Below are positions 34,651 to 43,156 of a stretch of 64,000 nucleotides of DNA, piece after piece (the stretch's first letter is position 1; each line of letters begins with the position of its first letter). Where the stretch lies: assembly GCA_965214525.1 (NCBI GenBank), contig OZ243959.1, positions 124,001 to 188,000 on the forward strand. Direction: 5' to 3'. The stretch is from Qipengyuania_B sp965214525 (lineage in GTDB: Bacteria > Pseudomonadota > Alphaproteobacteria > Sphingomonadales > Sphingomonadaceae). A program made the position numbers and the translations under genes. The notes under the pieces are model-generated. The model did no database searches. It had not been told where the DNA came from and saw nothing but the letters and a program-made list of their open reading frames with translations.

Positions 34651-35841
34651 CTACCGTGCTCCGTCCAGCGCTTCGCCAAGCCGTGCGGCAGCGGCGTTGA
34701 CATCCTTCATGAAGCGCGTGCGGCGCTGCACCTCGTCGATCAACAACCCCTCATCCTGCGCTTGCCCGAGCGCCGGACCCTCGGCCGTGATCGAGGCGAT
34801 AATGGGGTGCCCCAGGGCATCAGCCGCAGCATGGGCGTCGATCGTCTTAAACAGTCGCTTTTCACAGCGATTTGCCAGAACGTGTATCCTGTTTCGCTCA
34901 AGGCCCATGGATTTCAAGAAGTCGAGTTGCCGCTTCGTATGGCGCAGGGCTGTGACGGACAGGGTGGTGACGTGGACCACCCGATCCGCCGCGAAGGCCA
35001 ACGATACCGCCCAATTCGACAAGGCCGCCGGCAGATCGAGAACGATCATTGCGTAGTTCTGTTGTGCGAAGTTGATGATTTCCATCAGCCTATCGAACAC
35101 AAGCGCCTCGATCGGCATGATATCATGCGGTGCGGCGATAACATCCACGAGTTCGTTGGCGCGACAAGCCACCGACCGTATCAATTCGCCGTCAACCGCC
35201 GATTGCGGGTCGAGCAGGTCCGCAAGGCTCAGTCTTGGAGTGCAGCCCAGATAGGCTGCCGCATCGCCGCTTTGAAGGTCGCAGTCGATGACACAGGCGC
35301 GGCTATCGGTGCCCATGTTTGCTGCTAGGGCAGCCGCTAGATGGGTCGCCACCGTCGTCGCGCCGCACCCTCCCGCTCCTTTCATCACCACGAAGACAGG
35401 GGCCAGGTCGGCTGACACGTTTGGTTGCCTGGCGAGCTTTCCGGCAATCTCGGTGAGGGCGGAAAGCAGTTCCTCGGGTTGAATAGGCAAGCCGATGAGA
35501 TCGTCAATGCCGCGCCGCATCAGGGCGCGCGAGGTTGCGATATCCACCTGCTCGACACTGGCGATGATGGCGGCTTCAGGGCAGTGCGACTGCAGCAGGT
35601 CGAGCCGGTTCATCGATGCGGGGATCGCGGGATCAACCTGCAGGAGCACGATGCGAGCGCCGCCCAGCATGTCTAGGGGAAGGTCTTCGTCCAGCCCGGC
35701 GGGCAGGAGACTGATCGTCGACTCGAGTTGCTCGAGCTCCTTCAGATGCTGTTGCTCGGCAACGATGAACACGCCGGCGGGAACGGCTTGGTGATTTGTC
35801 TTCGCCGAATGAAAATTGTCTAAGCGTGTCATGCCATGCAT
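34651..35841 (-). CDS. cpaE: Tad pilus polar-localisation ATPase CpaE/TadZ
   Basis: The 396-residue protein has an N-terminal receiver-like region (GARIVLLQVDPAIPASMNRL, no obvious phospho-acceptor set) and a C-terminal MinD/ParA-type ATPase. The deviant Walker loop is MKGAGGCGATTVATHLAA, where the lysine usual for GKT is Ala, as in many CpaE proteins. VIDCDLQSGDAAAYLG and IVLDLPAALSNW are the later nucleotide-site strands. It positions the Tad machine at the cell pole. The start overlaps the stop of the TadE-like gene by one base. Confidence 0.92.
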   Translation of the reverse strand: MHGMTRLDNFHSAKTNHQAVPAGVFIVAEQQHLKELEQLESTISLLPAGLDEDLPLDMLGGARIVLLQVDPAIPASMNRLDLLQSHCPEAAIIASVEQVDIATSRALMRRGIDDLIGLPIQPEELLSALTEIAGKLARQPNVSADLAPVFVVMKGAGGCGATTVATHLAAALAANMGTDSRACVIDCDLQSGDAAAYLGCTPRLSLADLLDPQSAVDGELIRSVACRANELVDVIAAPHDIMPIEALVFDRLMEIINFAQQNYAMIVLDLPAALSNWAVSLAFAADRVVHVTTLSVTALRHTKRQLDFLKSMGLERNRIHVLANRCEKRLFKTIDAHAAADALGHPIIASITAEGPALGQAQDEGLLIDEVQRRTRFMKDVNAAAARLGEALDGAR

Positions 35842-36455
35842 CAGTTCGAATAGGTGCCGGAGCCGTCCTCGGCCGTCAGCGTGTAAGGAGTTTGGGGCAG
35901 CGTCACAGCAGCATCGAAGAGCAGCAAGGTGATCGGTTGGTAAGTCATGTCCTGTAACCTTACCGTGATGAAGGGTGCCACGTCCGGCCCGTTGGGATCA
36001 CCCGAATATCCAAGGCCAGACCAGTCATAATCCACCACGACATTTGCCGCCGTGATGTCGGAGCGAAACGTCTGCATGCGCGAGACGATGCTGGTGAAGG
36101 CGGTGCTGTTGGCGGTGAGCGGGAAATTGCAGGTTCCGCCTGTCTTGCAACTGCACGATGCTTGGGTGCAGGACACACCGGGAAACTTGTCTGCACCGAC
36201 GGTTGACCCCTGGGGAACCGGCGTCGGCTCGTTAACCGCAAAGCTATGGGTAATCAGCCCACTGGGAACCAGATCGGTCGCTGCGGCCCAACGAGCACCC
36301 ATCTGGGTCGCCTTTTCCTGCTGGTTGATCGTCCACGCGTATAGCCCCACGTCGATCGTGCCCAACAATAGCAGCAGCAGGAGCGGGACCACCAGCGCGA
36401 ACTCGGCCGCGCTCGCTCCGCGTTCATCCGCAAGGAAACGGCATGCCCGCTTCAT
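35841..36455 (-). CDS. TadE-like pseudopilin
   Basis: The 204-residue protein begins with a short basic leader and the TadE motif DERGASAAEFALVVPLLLLLLLG (split here into leader, E at +5 of the cleaved form and one hydrophobic helix). The rest is a periplasmic domain with cysteines in the CTQASCSCKTGGTC region, probably disulfide-bonded. TadE-type proteins are processed by the A24 peptidase and act in pilus assembly. It overlaps the next TadE-like gene by four bases. Confidence 0.9.
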   Translation of the reverse strand: MKRACRFLADERGASAAEFALVVPLLLLLLLGTIDVGLYAWTINQQEKATQMGARWAAATDLVPSGLITHSFAVNEPTPVPQGSTVGADKFPGVSCTQASCSCKTGGTCNFPLTANSTAFTSIVSRMQTFRSDITAANVVVDYDWSGLGYSGDPNGPDVAPFITVRLQDMTYQPITLLLFDAAVTLPQTPYTLTAEDGSGTYSN

Positions 36456-36940
36456 AGCCCGTTCACCACGGCCTGCGCGCTGGCGCGTACCTTGGCGGTG
36501 CCGTTCATCACGCCAAGCGAACCGAAAAGGGAAGGGTAGGCAGCTTCTGCAGAGACAGTCACAATCGGTGCGCCGTCAGCCTTGCCCGAAAAAATACCGC
36601 CTACCCCCGTTGTGCACGCGACCGTGACCGTCACATCGTTATTGGCAGACCAGTTGCTGATCCGGGGCACCGTTCCGCCAGCGGTCCCGGTGCGGGTTAC
36701 CGTCTGGATTTCGCTTGCCCGGCTGGTTGTGCCCGAGGAGCAGTCATAGGCGCTGAACGGCAGGCGTCCCGCATAGCGCGCACCCTCGCGCGCAGCTTTC
36801 ACGATCTTGTGCTCGTTGTAGAAGTAATGCCCTGCCTCGAACCCGCCGAACATGATCAGCAGCATCAGCGGCAGCATCAGCGCCAGTTCGCTGGCGGCAG
36901 CACCCGATTGATCGGGCAGCAGGGCGCGGATCGCGTTCAC
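36452..36940 (-). CDS. Second TadE-like pseudopilin (TadF position)
   Basis: The 162-residue protein has the leader and helix DQSGAAASELALMLPLMLLIMFGG of the TadE family, followed by KIVKAAREGARYAGRLPF. It lies between tadG and the first TadE-like gene, with four-base overlaps at both ends, matching the TadE/TadF/TadG trio of other Tad loci. It is a minor pilin-like assembly factor of the inner membrane/periplasm. Confidence 0.9.
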   Translation of the reverse strand: MNAIRALLPDQSGAAASELALMLPLMLLIMFGGFEAGHYFYNEHKIVKAAREGARYAGRLPFSAYDCSSGTTSRASEIQTVTRTGTAGGTVPRISNWSANNDVTVTVACTTGVGGIFSGKADGAPIVTVSAEAAYPSLFGSLGVMNGTAKVRASAQAVVNGL

Positions 36941-38528
36941 TCGATCAGATACGGCACGTCGCGCCGCACCTCCTGCGACCCGAAGGCTCCGTTGCCGGCG
37001 ATCTGCGATCTGCCGATCACCTCGAAGTAGATGGCGTCCTTGAAAGCATTGTAGCGCAACTTGTCATCGATGGATGGCTCGACAAGAAACACGTCGACAA
37101 AATCCTCGATGTCTACGGGAACCGATGTTCCGCTCAATGCGGCACAGTTCGTCACGACCGCGATACTAAGCACGCGCCGCTCCTTGCCGCCCGGCACGCC
37201 GCACACGGGCGAACTGCGTTGCGGGTTCGCAGTGCTATAGACAGGCTTGGTGTTGGCGATTTCCCAAAGATAGGTCTCGTAGCGGGTGATCGATGTCCAA
37301 TTGGCGGGGCGAACGGTGTGGTTCTTGTGGAAGTAGTCTTCCCGTGCCCAATAGCCGTCTCCGAAGCGCCCTGTGCCTGTGCCGCAAGTGCCGGTGCCGT
37401 TATACGATGTGTAGTGGCAATTATCCCGCGGCAAACCCATGGCCAACGGGAATTGGCACTGGTCTTGCCGGCGGTCCAGCCGCCAGTGATTACCGGTTTG
37501 AATTCCTTACTCTCTGGCGGAAGTTCCCACCCATTTTTGGCGATCTTGCAGGCATTGCCTTTTGTCGAAGTATCTTTCTTGATGAAATCTTTTATCACAT
37601 TGGGCGCCGCAGGGCAGTCACCGCCTTGACAGGATGACAGGGCGCCGCCGCCTTTATCCTGAAAATCGTAGATATCGAACCGGGTGTTTATCGCGTCATA
37701 AAGCCCTTGCGGGTTGCCGGTATTCACCCGGTTTCCGTCAAGACCGATGCAATCCGTCGGCGGCGTTGCATAGGCAAGCGCCTTCAGCAGGCGCGCATTC
37801 TTGCTGCCCGCGTTGGCGCCATCCAGGCCGGGAATCTGCAGAAATCCGAAATTTCCCGGCGACCACTTCGTCCCCGGATCGAGGGTAGTGTTCCCGCCGC
37901 TCCCGGCATTCTTGCCACCCCCCGGATTGTGCCCAGTCGCCATGATGCCTTGACCCTTGCGAGCATCGGCGTCGAACGGCACGGTGGGATCGGGATGGCA
38001 AATCATGATCGGCGGAATTTTGCAGATGGCGGAGCCAAGACCGGCCATCGCCACCCCGCTGATATTGTCCGCCGACATCAGGCCGGTCACCGGCAACAGC
38101 GCGTAGTCGACCGAGCGAACATCCACCGCGATCTCGACGAAATTGGCTTCGGCATCGGACGTCGCGGGCTTGGCCTTGGCCTTGTCCTCGTAAAACCGCA
38201 CCGAACCGGCTGCGTCGCAAGCCGCTTCGTCGGCGATCGTGATCGCGTTGTCCCCGGTCGCCAGCAGGGTCTCGTTGGCCAACAGAGTGCGCGCCGCCGC
38301 CGCTGCTCTGGCGCAGGCGCCAAGTTTGCCATCCAGCTGGCTCGCTGCCGCCAAGGCCGCCTGGTCAGCGCCATTCTGCAACTCGGAATCCAGCCCCATC
38401 AGCCTTGCATAGTCCATGCCTACGCCCGCCACCGCTATCAATGGCACGAGCGCCAGGGTATAGGTGGCGGCCACCGCACCGCTCTCGTCTTGCCAGAACC
38501 GTTTGGAGAAGGGCCGACGCTGCATCAT
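36937..38528 (-). pseudogene. tadG: TadG-like pilus assembly gene, single-base frameshift
   Basis: The first frame starts at ATG 38528/38525 (MQRRPFSKRFWQDESGA), has the TadG N-terminal helix TYTLALVPLIAVAGVGMDYARLM, and continues to VITGGWTAGK. The conserved continuation QDQCQFPLAMGLPRDNCHYT is one base out of frame and runs to VRRDVPYLIE with a stop at 36937. One lost G in the run near 37466 explains the break (ACC GCC GGG CAA restores it). Without repair the protein would end with an unrelated tail and lose about 170 residues. This is either a real defect in an otherwise complete Tad operon or a sequencing error. Confidence 0.82.
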
Positions 38529-38535
38529 CCTGTCC

Positions 38536-38814
38536 TCAGTTCGGGGTGGTCGTCTCGGAGGTGGACACTCGCTCGGGCTGTTCGGTCGTGCCTCGGCGAT
38601 ACGCCTCGGTGACCCGCGCGGCGCGTTCGGCGTCGGTGGCGGGCACCGGCTCGGCGTAGACCGGGGCGGGGTCCACCACCATTGCGGCATAGGTCGCGCG
38701 GTTCGCGTCTCCGAAACCGGGATCCTGGTAACCGACCAGTTCCTTGTCCTCGACCGCGCAGGCCGACAAGGCCATGCCGGCAGCCGCGAGCAGCAGCAGG
38801 TGCCTAAAACTCAT
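38536..38814 (-). CDS. Small lipoprotein of the Tad locus
   Basis: The 92-residue protein starts at ATG 38814 (MSFRHLLLLAAAG) with a lipobox LSAC, then an acidic, Thr-rich mature part of about 72 residues. I do not recognise a domain. It lies between the secretin and tadG, where other Tad loci have the larger CpaD lipoprotein, so it may be a reduced functional substitute or a secretin pilotin (inference). Its start overlaps the cpaC stop by 11 bases. Confidence 0.8.
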   Translation of the reverse strand: MSFRHLLLLAAAGMALSACAVEDKELVGYQDPGFGDANRATYAAMVVDPAPVYAEPVPATDAERAARVTEAYRRGTTEQPERVSTSETTTPN

Positions 38815-40318
38815 AACCGTCCTCCGTTGCAAGGGGAACCTGCGCCGCGCCGGATGGAACCTTGTATCCCGGCGGCGGGGCGGCAGGGTCGAAGCGAACC
38901 GCGCCATCACCCGACGGCTGTTGCCCGAATGGGTTGCCCGCTGGCCGGTAGCCGGTGCCGTTCAGCAGCACGTCGGCCTGCACCGGATCGGGCACCCGGT
39001 CGGTCGGCAGGCGGACCTGATCGGGCCGGATCGGCTGCACCAGCCGCGGGGTCACGATAATCAGCAGCTCCGTCTCGCCTTTCTGGAAGCTGGAGGAACG
39101 GAAGAGCGCGCCGATGATCGGAATGGAACCGAGGATCGGCACCTGGTTCACGGTCGTCTGGAAATCCTGCTGGATCAGCCCGGCAATGGCGAAGCTTTCC
39201 CCGTCGCGCAGTTCCAGCACCGTGGAAGCGCGGCGTGTCCTGAGGCCGGGGATCGTAATGCCGTTAAGCGTCAGCGAGGCTGTTGGATCGATCGAGGAGA
39301 CTTCTGGTTCGACCAGCAGGTTGATCGTGCGATCGGCCAGAACGGTGGGAGTAAAGCCCAGGCTGACGCCGAAGGGTTTGAACTCGACGGTGATCGCCTG
39401 CGTTCCGGAACCCACGCCGCCGCCGGTGCCGCCCCCCTGGACGACAGGAACGGGAAACTCGCCGCCGGCCAGGAAGCTGGCTCGTTCGCCGCTGAGCGAA
39501 ACCAGCGTCGGTTCGGCCAGCGTCTTGAGCAGGCCGCGCTGCTCCAGCGCGTCAACCACCAGATCGATGTCCAGCCCCGCCACATCGGTGAACAGGCGGC
39601 TGAACACGCCGAAGCTGCCGGTAATGGAATCGAGCCGAACAACTCCTGCCCCGGTGCCGGCATCGGGCACGACGCTTGCGCCATTGCCGATTGCGCCTCT
39701 AAAGCGGCCATTGGTCGAGTTGAAGAAGGCGCTGACGCCAACATCCTTGCCGACATTGCGCGACACTTCGGCGAAGCGGACTTCCAGCATGACCTGCTGG
39801 CTCGACCCGACGCTCATCAGGTTGACGACGTTCTCGCCGGCAAAGGTCCGCGCCAGCCTCACGGCCCGGTCGGCGGTGGCGGCGTCGCTGACTAGGCCCG
39901 ACAGCACGATGCTGTTGTTGGAAATGCGCGCGTCGATCGGTTCACCCACCATCAGCGCGCCGAATTGTTCGCGCAGCGCCTGAACGTCGGGCCCGACGGC
40001 GATATCGATCACCGCCATGACGCGGTTCGCCTTGTCGTACAGCGTCAGGCTGGTGGTGCCGAGCGCCTTGCCCAGCACATAGACAGAGCGGTCGGATATG
40101 GGGAAGATGTCCGCGATCTCGTCATTGCCGATCAGCGCGCGGGCAATGGTGCGATCGGCGGTGATGACCTGGCTCTTGTTGACCGGCACTTCGACGGAGC
40201 CGGCGTGGATCGACGCCTCCATTTCGGCCATGCCTTGCGCGGCCGCGGGACTGCCCGCGACACCGGTCAAGGCGAGCGCGGCGCCCCCCAGCGCCGTGCG
40301 GATGAACTTACCCCCCAT
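38804..40318 (-). CDS. cpaC: Tad outer-membrane secretin CpaC/RcpA
   Basis: The 504-residue protein has a signal peptide ending near SPAAAQ, an N-terminal pilus-secretin domain (VPVNKSQVITADRTIARALI), a BON-like segment (ISNNSIVLSGLVSDAATADRAV) and the secretin barrel with FLAGGEFPVPV, the QNGETELLI-type block QKGETELLIIVTPRLV and VPILGSIPIIGALF. It forms the outer-membrane channel for the Flp pilus. Its start overlaps the cpaB stop by 11 bases. Confidence 0.94.
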   Translation of the reverse strand: MGGKFIRTALGGAALALTGVAGSPAAAQGMAEMEASIHAGSVEVPVNKSQVITADRTIARALIGNDEIADIFPISDRSVYVLGKALGTTSLTLYDKANRVMAVIDIAVGPDVQALREQFGALMVGEPIDARISNNSIVLSGLVSDAATADRAVRLARTFAGENVVNLMSVGSSQQVMLEVRFAEVSRNVGKDVGVSAFFNSTNGRFRGAIGNGASVVPDAGTGAGVVRLDSITGSFGVFSRLFTDVAGLDIDLVVDALEQRGLLKTLAEPTLVSLSGERASFLAGGEFPVPVVQGGGTGGGVGSGTQAITVEFKPFGVSLGFTPTVLADRTINLLVEPEVSSIDPTASLTLNGITIPGLRTRRASTVLELRDGESFAIAGLIQQDFQTTVNQVPILGSIPIIGALFRSSSFQKGETELLIIVTPRLVQPIRPDQVRLPTDRVPDPVQADVLLNGTGYRPAGNPFGQQPSGDGAVRFDPAAPPPGYKVPSGAAQVPLATEDGYEF

Positions 40319-41243
40319 ATCGATTCACCTCGACTGTTTCGTTGTCGGTGCCGCGCACCACCTGCATGGTCGGCCCCGTCGGCCGGCGCGGCGCGGGCGC
40401 AGCGGCGGGCTGCGACGCTGTTGTAGTGCCGCGCGGCGGCGGAGCGTAGACCACCGTCTGCGGCGCGGGAGCGGGCGCGGAAGCGCCGCTGCTGCGCGCC
40501 GGAATATACAGCCCGGCGGAACCCAGATCGCTGGGCAGGACCGGCGCGGTGCCGCCGACCAGCTGGTTCTCGACATTGCGCAGCGCCAGGCTGAGCGAGC
40601 CGAGCCGGTTGGCCAGCGTCAGTTTCTGCGCGCCATACAGGTCGGTCTGCACCGTCGCGGTCTTGCCGACCGCCGGTGCGGTTTCGTTCTCGCTCGCCAC
40701 CTGGTCGATGGCCAGCACCTGCACGTTCTCGAGCACGACGGTGGTGAACAGGTCGCTGCCGCCAGCGCCTTCGCCGGGGATCTGGCGGGTCAGCATGACA
40801 TCGACGACATCGCCCGCGCGCACGAAGCCGGATACGCCGGAAACCGCGTCGATCGGGATGGAGATGGCGCGCATCTGATCGGGCAGATTGGCCGACAGCA
40901 CGGCGCGGCCGCCCCGGCCCGACACCTTGCTGGCAAGAACGGGTTCGCCCACCACGATGGGGCGCAGCGCGACGCGGCCACCGGCGGTCGCCTCCTCTAC
41001 GGAGCGGAAGGCTCCGGCGGGCACGGCGTTGGCGGGCCAGTTGGCGACGCGCAATGCGGTTGATTGAATCGGGGTGCCAAAGGCCATGTCCTGCGTGGCG
41101 ACGACGATGCGCGCCATCTGGTTCTCTTCGGCGACGCGCGCCTGTTGTTCCTCGACGCCGGAGAAATAGGTATTGGCAAGAAAGACAGCGATCAGGCCGA
41201 GAAAGACGGCGATGCCCAGAATAGCTAGATTGCGGCTCCGCAT
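40308..41243 (-). CDS. cpaB: Flp pilus assembly protein CpaB/RcpC
   Basis: The 311-residue protein has an N-terminal membrane anchor (LAILGIAVFLGLIAVFLAN) and an SAF domain: VVATQDMAFGTPIQ, VGEPVLASKVSG and VRAGDVVDVMLTR. The C-terminal part is rich in Pro and Ala. CpaB proteins act in the periplasm with the secretin. It starts 125 bases after the flp stop, beyond a strong hairpin, which suggests lower expression than the pilin. Confidence 0.93.
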   Translation of the reverse strand: MRSRNLAILGIAVFLGLIAVFLANTYFSGVEEQQARVAEENQMARIVVATQDMAFGTPIQSTALRVANWPANAVPAGAFRSVEEATAGGRVALRPIVVGEPVLASKVSGRGGRAVLSANLPDQMRAISIPIDAVSGVSGFVRAGDVVDVMLTRQIPGEGAGGSDLFTTVVLENVQVLAIDQVASENETAPAVGKTATVQTDLYGAQKLTLANRLGSLSLALRNVENQLVGGTAPVLPSDLGSAGLYIPARSSGASAPAPAPQTVVYAPPPRGTTTASQPAAAPAPRRPTGPTMQVVRGTDNETVEVNRYGG

Positions 41244-41332
41244 CGCATCGATCCCCCCAATGCTTGTTGCTCCAGAACTTTAGTTTAGGTTCGAGCGAAG
41301 TAGAAATCGTTGTCGGCAATGCTTAAGAAAGT

Positions 41333-41358
41333 GCCACCGGGGCCGAAGCCCCGGTGGC
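41333..41358 (-). terminator. Stable hairpin with TTCG loop between flp and cpaB
   Basis: GCCACCGGGGC pairs perfectly with GCCCCGGTGGC around a four-base loop, read TTCG in the minus-strand transcript, a very stable tetraloop. It is followed by ACTTTCTTAAG, only a weak U tract. It sits just after the flp stop and probably acts as a partial terminator or 3' stabiliser, giving more pilin than assembly-machine mRNA. Confidence 0.8.
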
Positions 41359-41367
41359 GTACCGCCA

Positions 41368-41562
41368 TTAGCCAGGCGCCTTGTTCGTAAATTTGTTGTT
41401 GTCCTGGATCTCGTTAGCAGCGCCATTTACAGAGTCTTTGATCGTTCCACCGAGGAAAACTGCGGCAAGAGCAATACCAGCGCCCACAACGGCAAGGATC
41501 AAAGCGTACTCAGCAGCCGAAGCGCCGGATTCGTCAGCAATAAAAGATTTGATGAAAGTCAT
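41368..41562 (-). CDS. flp: Flp family type IVb major pilin
   Basis: The 64-residue prepilin has the Flp signature: leader MTFIKSFIADESG, cleavage after Gly13, then ASAAEY with Glu and Tyr at positions 5 and 6 of the mature form, and a hydrophobic helix ALILAVVGAGIALAAVFLGG. The mature pilin is about 51 residues. It is the first gene of the Tad operon, with AAAAAGGGG upstream of ATG 41562. The longer frame to 41748 has no pilin-like sequence. Confidence 0.95.
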   Translation of the reverse strand: MTFIKSFIADESGASAAEYALILAVVGAGIALAAVFLGGTIKDSVNGAANEIQDNNKFTNKAPG

Positions 41563-42161
41563 AACCAAAACCCCTTTTTCATGACGCGGGCATTCCGCGC
41601 CTGCCATATTGAAAATCGGGTCCGGCCTATAATCTCCGGTTGCCCGCAAGAACCAAGGGGTTTGGCTGGACCTGCGCGACCGTGGGTTGAACTCACGTTG
41701 TGTTGCAGTGCCAGGAGCAAGTCCCCCGGAACTCGTTAAGCATGCCATAATTATTAACTTTTACAATTTATTTGTGATTTATAGTAAAAACGGCTGTTTT
41801 CTGCGGCTGACACCCCGCCAACAACAAAACTGTTCTCGAATAGCATTTTTAGCAATCCGCATCCAAAGTATTGAAAAAGCTTATCTTCACGCTTCGCCAG
41901 GGTGATTCGCGCCGTCGTCGCTGATCTCCGCTGTGGCGATTTTGTCCCGCTTTAGGACGGAACCAATCGACTTTCTCTGCGTTAGCAGCGCGCGCGAAAA
42001 CAGAAAAACCCTTCTATTTCATTAATTTGTGAAGAAACGGGGATCGACGGCTCTGTCTGCTTGCAGACAATCTCCTGCACCAAAGATTGATGCCGCAGCC
42101 GGTGCTCACAAGCCACGGAGCCTTGCCGCCCAAGTTTGAAGGCGCGGTCGATTCGCGGCGT
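41563..42161. other. Regulatory and AT-rich region upstream of flp
   Basis: No gene is supported here. The part at about 41740-41900 is clearly richer in A and T than the rest of the window and probably holds promoter or nucleoid-protein binding sites for the Tad operon. On the minus strand TTGGTT and TTATAG, 18 bases apart near 41630-41660, could be a sigma-70-type promoter for flp (weak). Confidence 0.45.
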
Positions 42162-42410
42162 TCAGGCGAAGCGCGGTCTGCCATATCGCTGGCGCGCCCA
42201 CCGCGCGGCATAGACCGGCACCACCACGGACAGCACGATGCCCGCCAATGAGCACAAGGCGATCCACCACGCCATCAATGTCCCACCCGACTGCCACAAG
42301 GCATAGATCACCGGCACCGACAGGGCCAGCCCGCGGATCTCGTTCAGCACTAGCAGCGCGATCCCTCCCTTGAGCAGCACGTCAAGCCAATTTGCGTGTC
42401 TTGCGTTCAT
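42162..42410 (-). CDS. Small integral membrane protein, tandem paralogue 1
   Basis: The 82-residue protein starts at ATG 42408-42410 (MNARHANWLD). It has two or three hydrophobic segments with the pattern LLVLNEIRGLAL, PVIYALWQSGGTLMAW, CSLAGIVLSVVVPVYAA and a basic tail. The neighbour at 42602 is about 55 percent identical by eye, so the pair arose by tandem duplication. I do not recognise the family. It lies upstream of the Tad operon on the same strand, but nothing links it to pili directly. Confidence 0.65.
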   Translation of the reverse strand: MNARHANWLDVLLKGGIALLVLNEIRGLALSVPVIYALWQSGGTLMAWWIALCSLAGIVLSVVVPVYAARWARQRYGRPRFA

Positions 42411-42601
42411 GCCCCGCCCTTCGCGATGCGCCGGGCATGTCCTGGGCCTCGACCTGCTATCCGTGGCGCAGGGTGATGGCCGGGCCGGGATGAAGCTGCT
42501 GGTCGCATACAGGCTCAATGCCGCAACGCGGGCACAGGTTCCGGCACCTTGCTCCGCATGGGTGGCCAGACATCGCCGGAAGCAAAGACTTGCGGAAGCG
42601 C

Positions 42602-42853
42602 TCAGCCTGCCTTGGAGCGGCTGCCGGCCCAGCGGCGCACGCCATTTGCCGCATAGATCGGCACCAGAACGGACAGGAGTATACCCCCCAGCGAGCAGAA
42701 GGCGAGATACCACGCCATCAGCGTGCCGCCCGATAGCCACAGGCCGTAGATTACCGGCGCGGCGAGGATCAGCCCGCGCACCTCGTTGAGGATGAGCAGG
42801 ACCAGCCCGGTCTTCATCAGGAGCCTGATCGCGGATGGGAGCGCCGTCGTCAT
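42602..42853 (-). CDS. Small integral membrane protein, tandem paralogue 2
   Basis: The 83-residue protein shares with its neighbour LLILNEVRGLIL, APVIYGLWLSGGTLMAW, CSLGGILLSVLVPIYAA and a basic C-terminus, with about 190 bases between the two. Conservation at protein level while the spacer has diverged argues that both are real genes. The glycine and proline pattern suggests two to three membrane spans. Function unknown. Confidence 0.7.
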   Translation of the reverse strand: MTTALPSAIRLLMKTGLVLLILNEVRGLILAAPVIYGLWLSGGTLMAWYLAFCSLGGILLSVLVPIYAANGVRRWAGSRSKAG

Positions 42854-43156
42854 AATGGCAGAATGCCCCCGCGGTGCTTAACATTCGGTAAGCGTGCCCG
42901 GCTTTCCCGCTCATGCGGCTTTGCCCGCGGCAAGACCTGCCGTGCCGCCAGCGATGCTTTGTAGGAATAGAAGGGGCTGATACTCGCTCCGCCAGAGCCG
43001 CGTCATTCTCAGTGATGGAAACGGCCCAATCAAAGCTCGAACCCCGAGAAAACGAACTTCGACCGTGCTTGGCTTTACGGTTGGGAATAACGGGCCATCG
43101 TCCTTTGCGACTGGCCGCGTATCATGGCGACATCGCCAGGGCAGCTTGCGTAGAAG
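42854..43156. other. Intergenic region left of IS6-family element
   Basis: I see no supportable gene. It contains the promoter side of the small membrane protein pair and ends at the left end of the IS6-family element. Confidence 0.4.
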
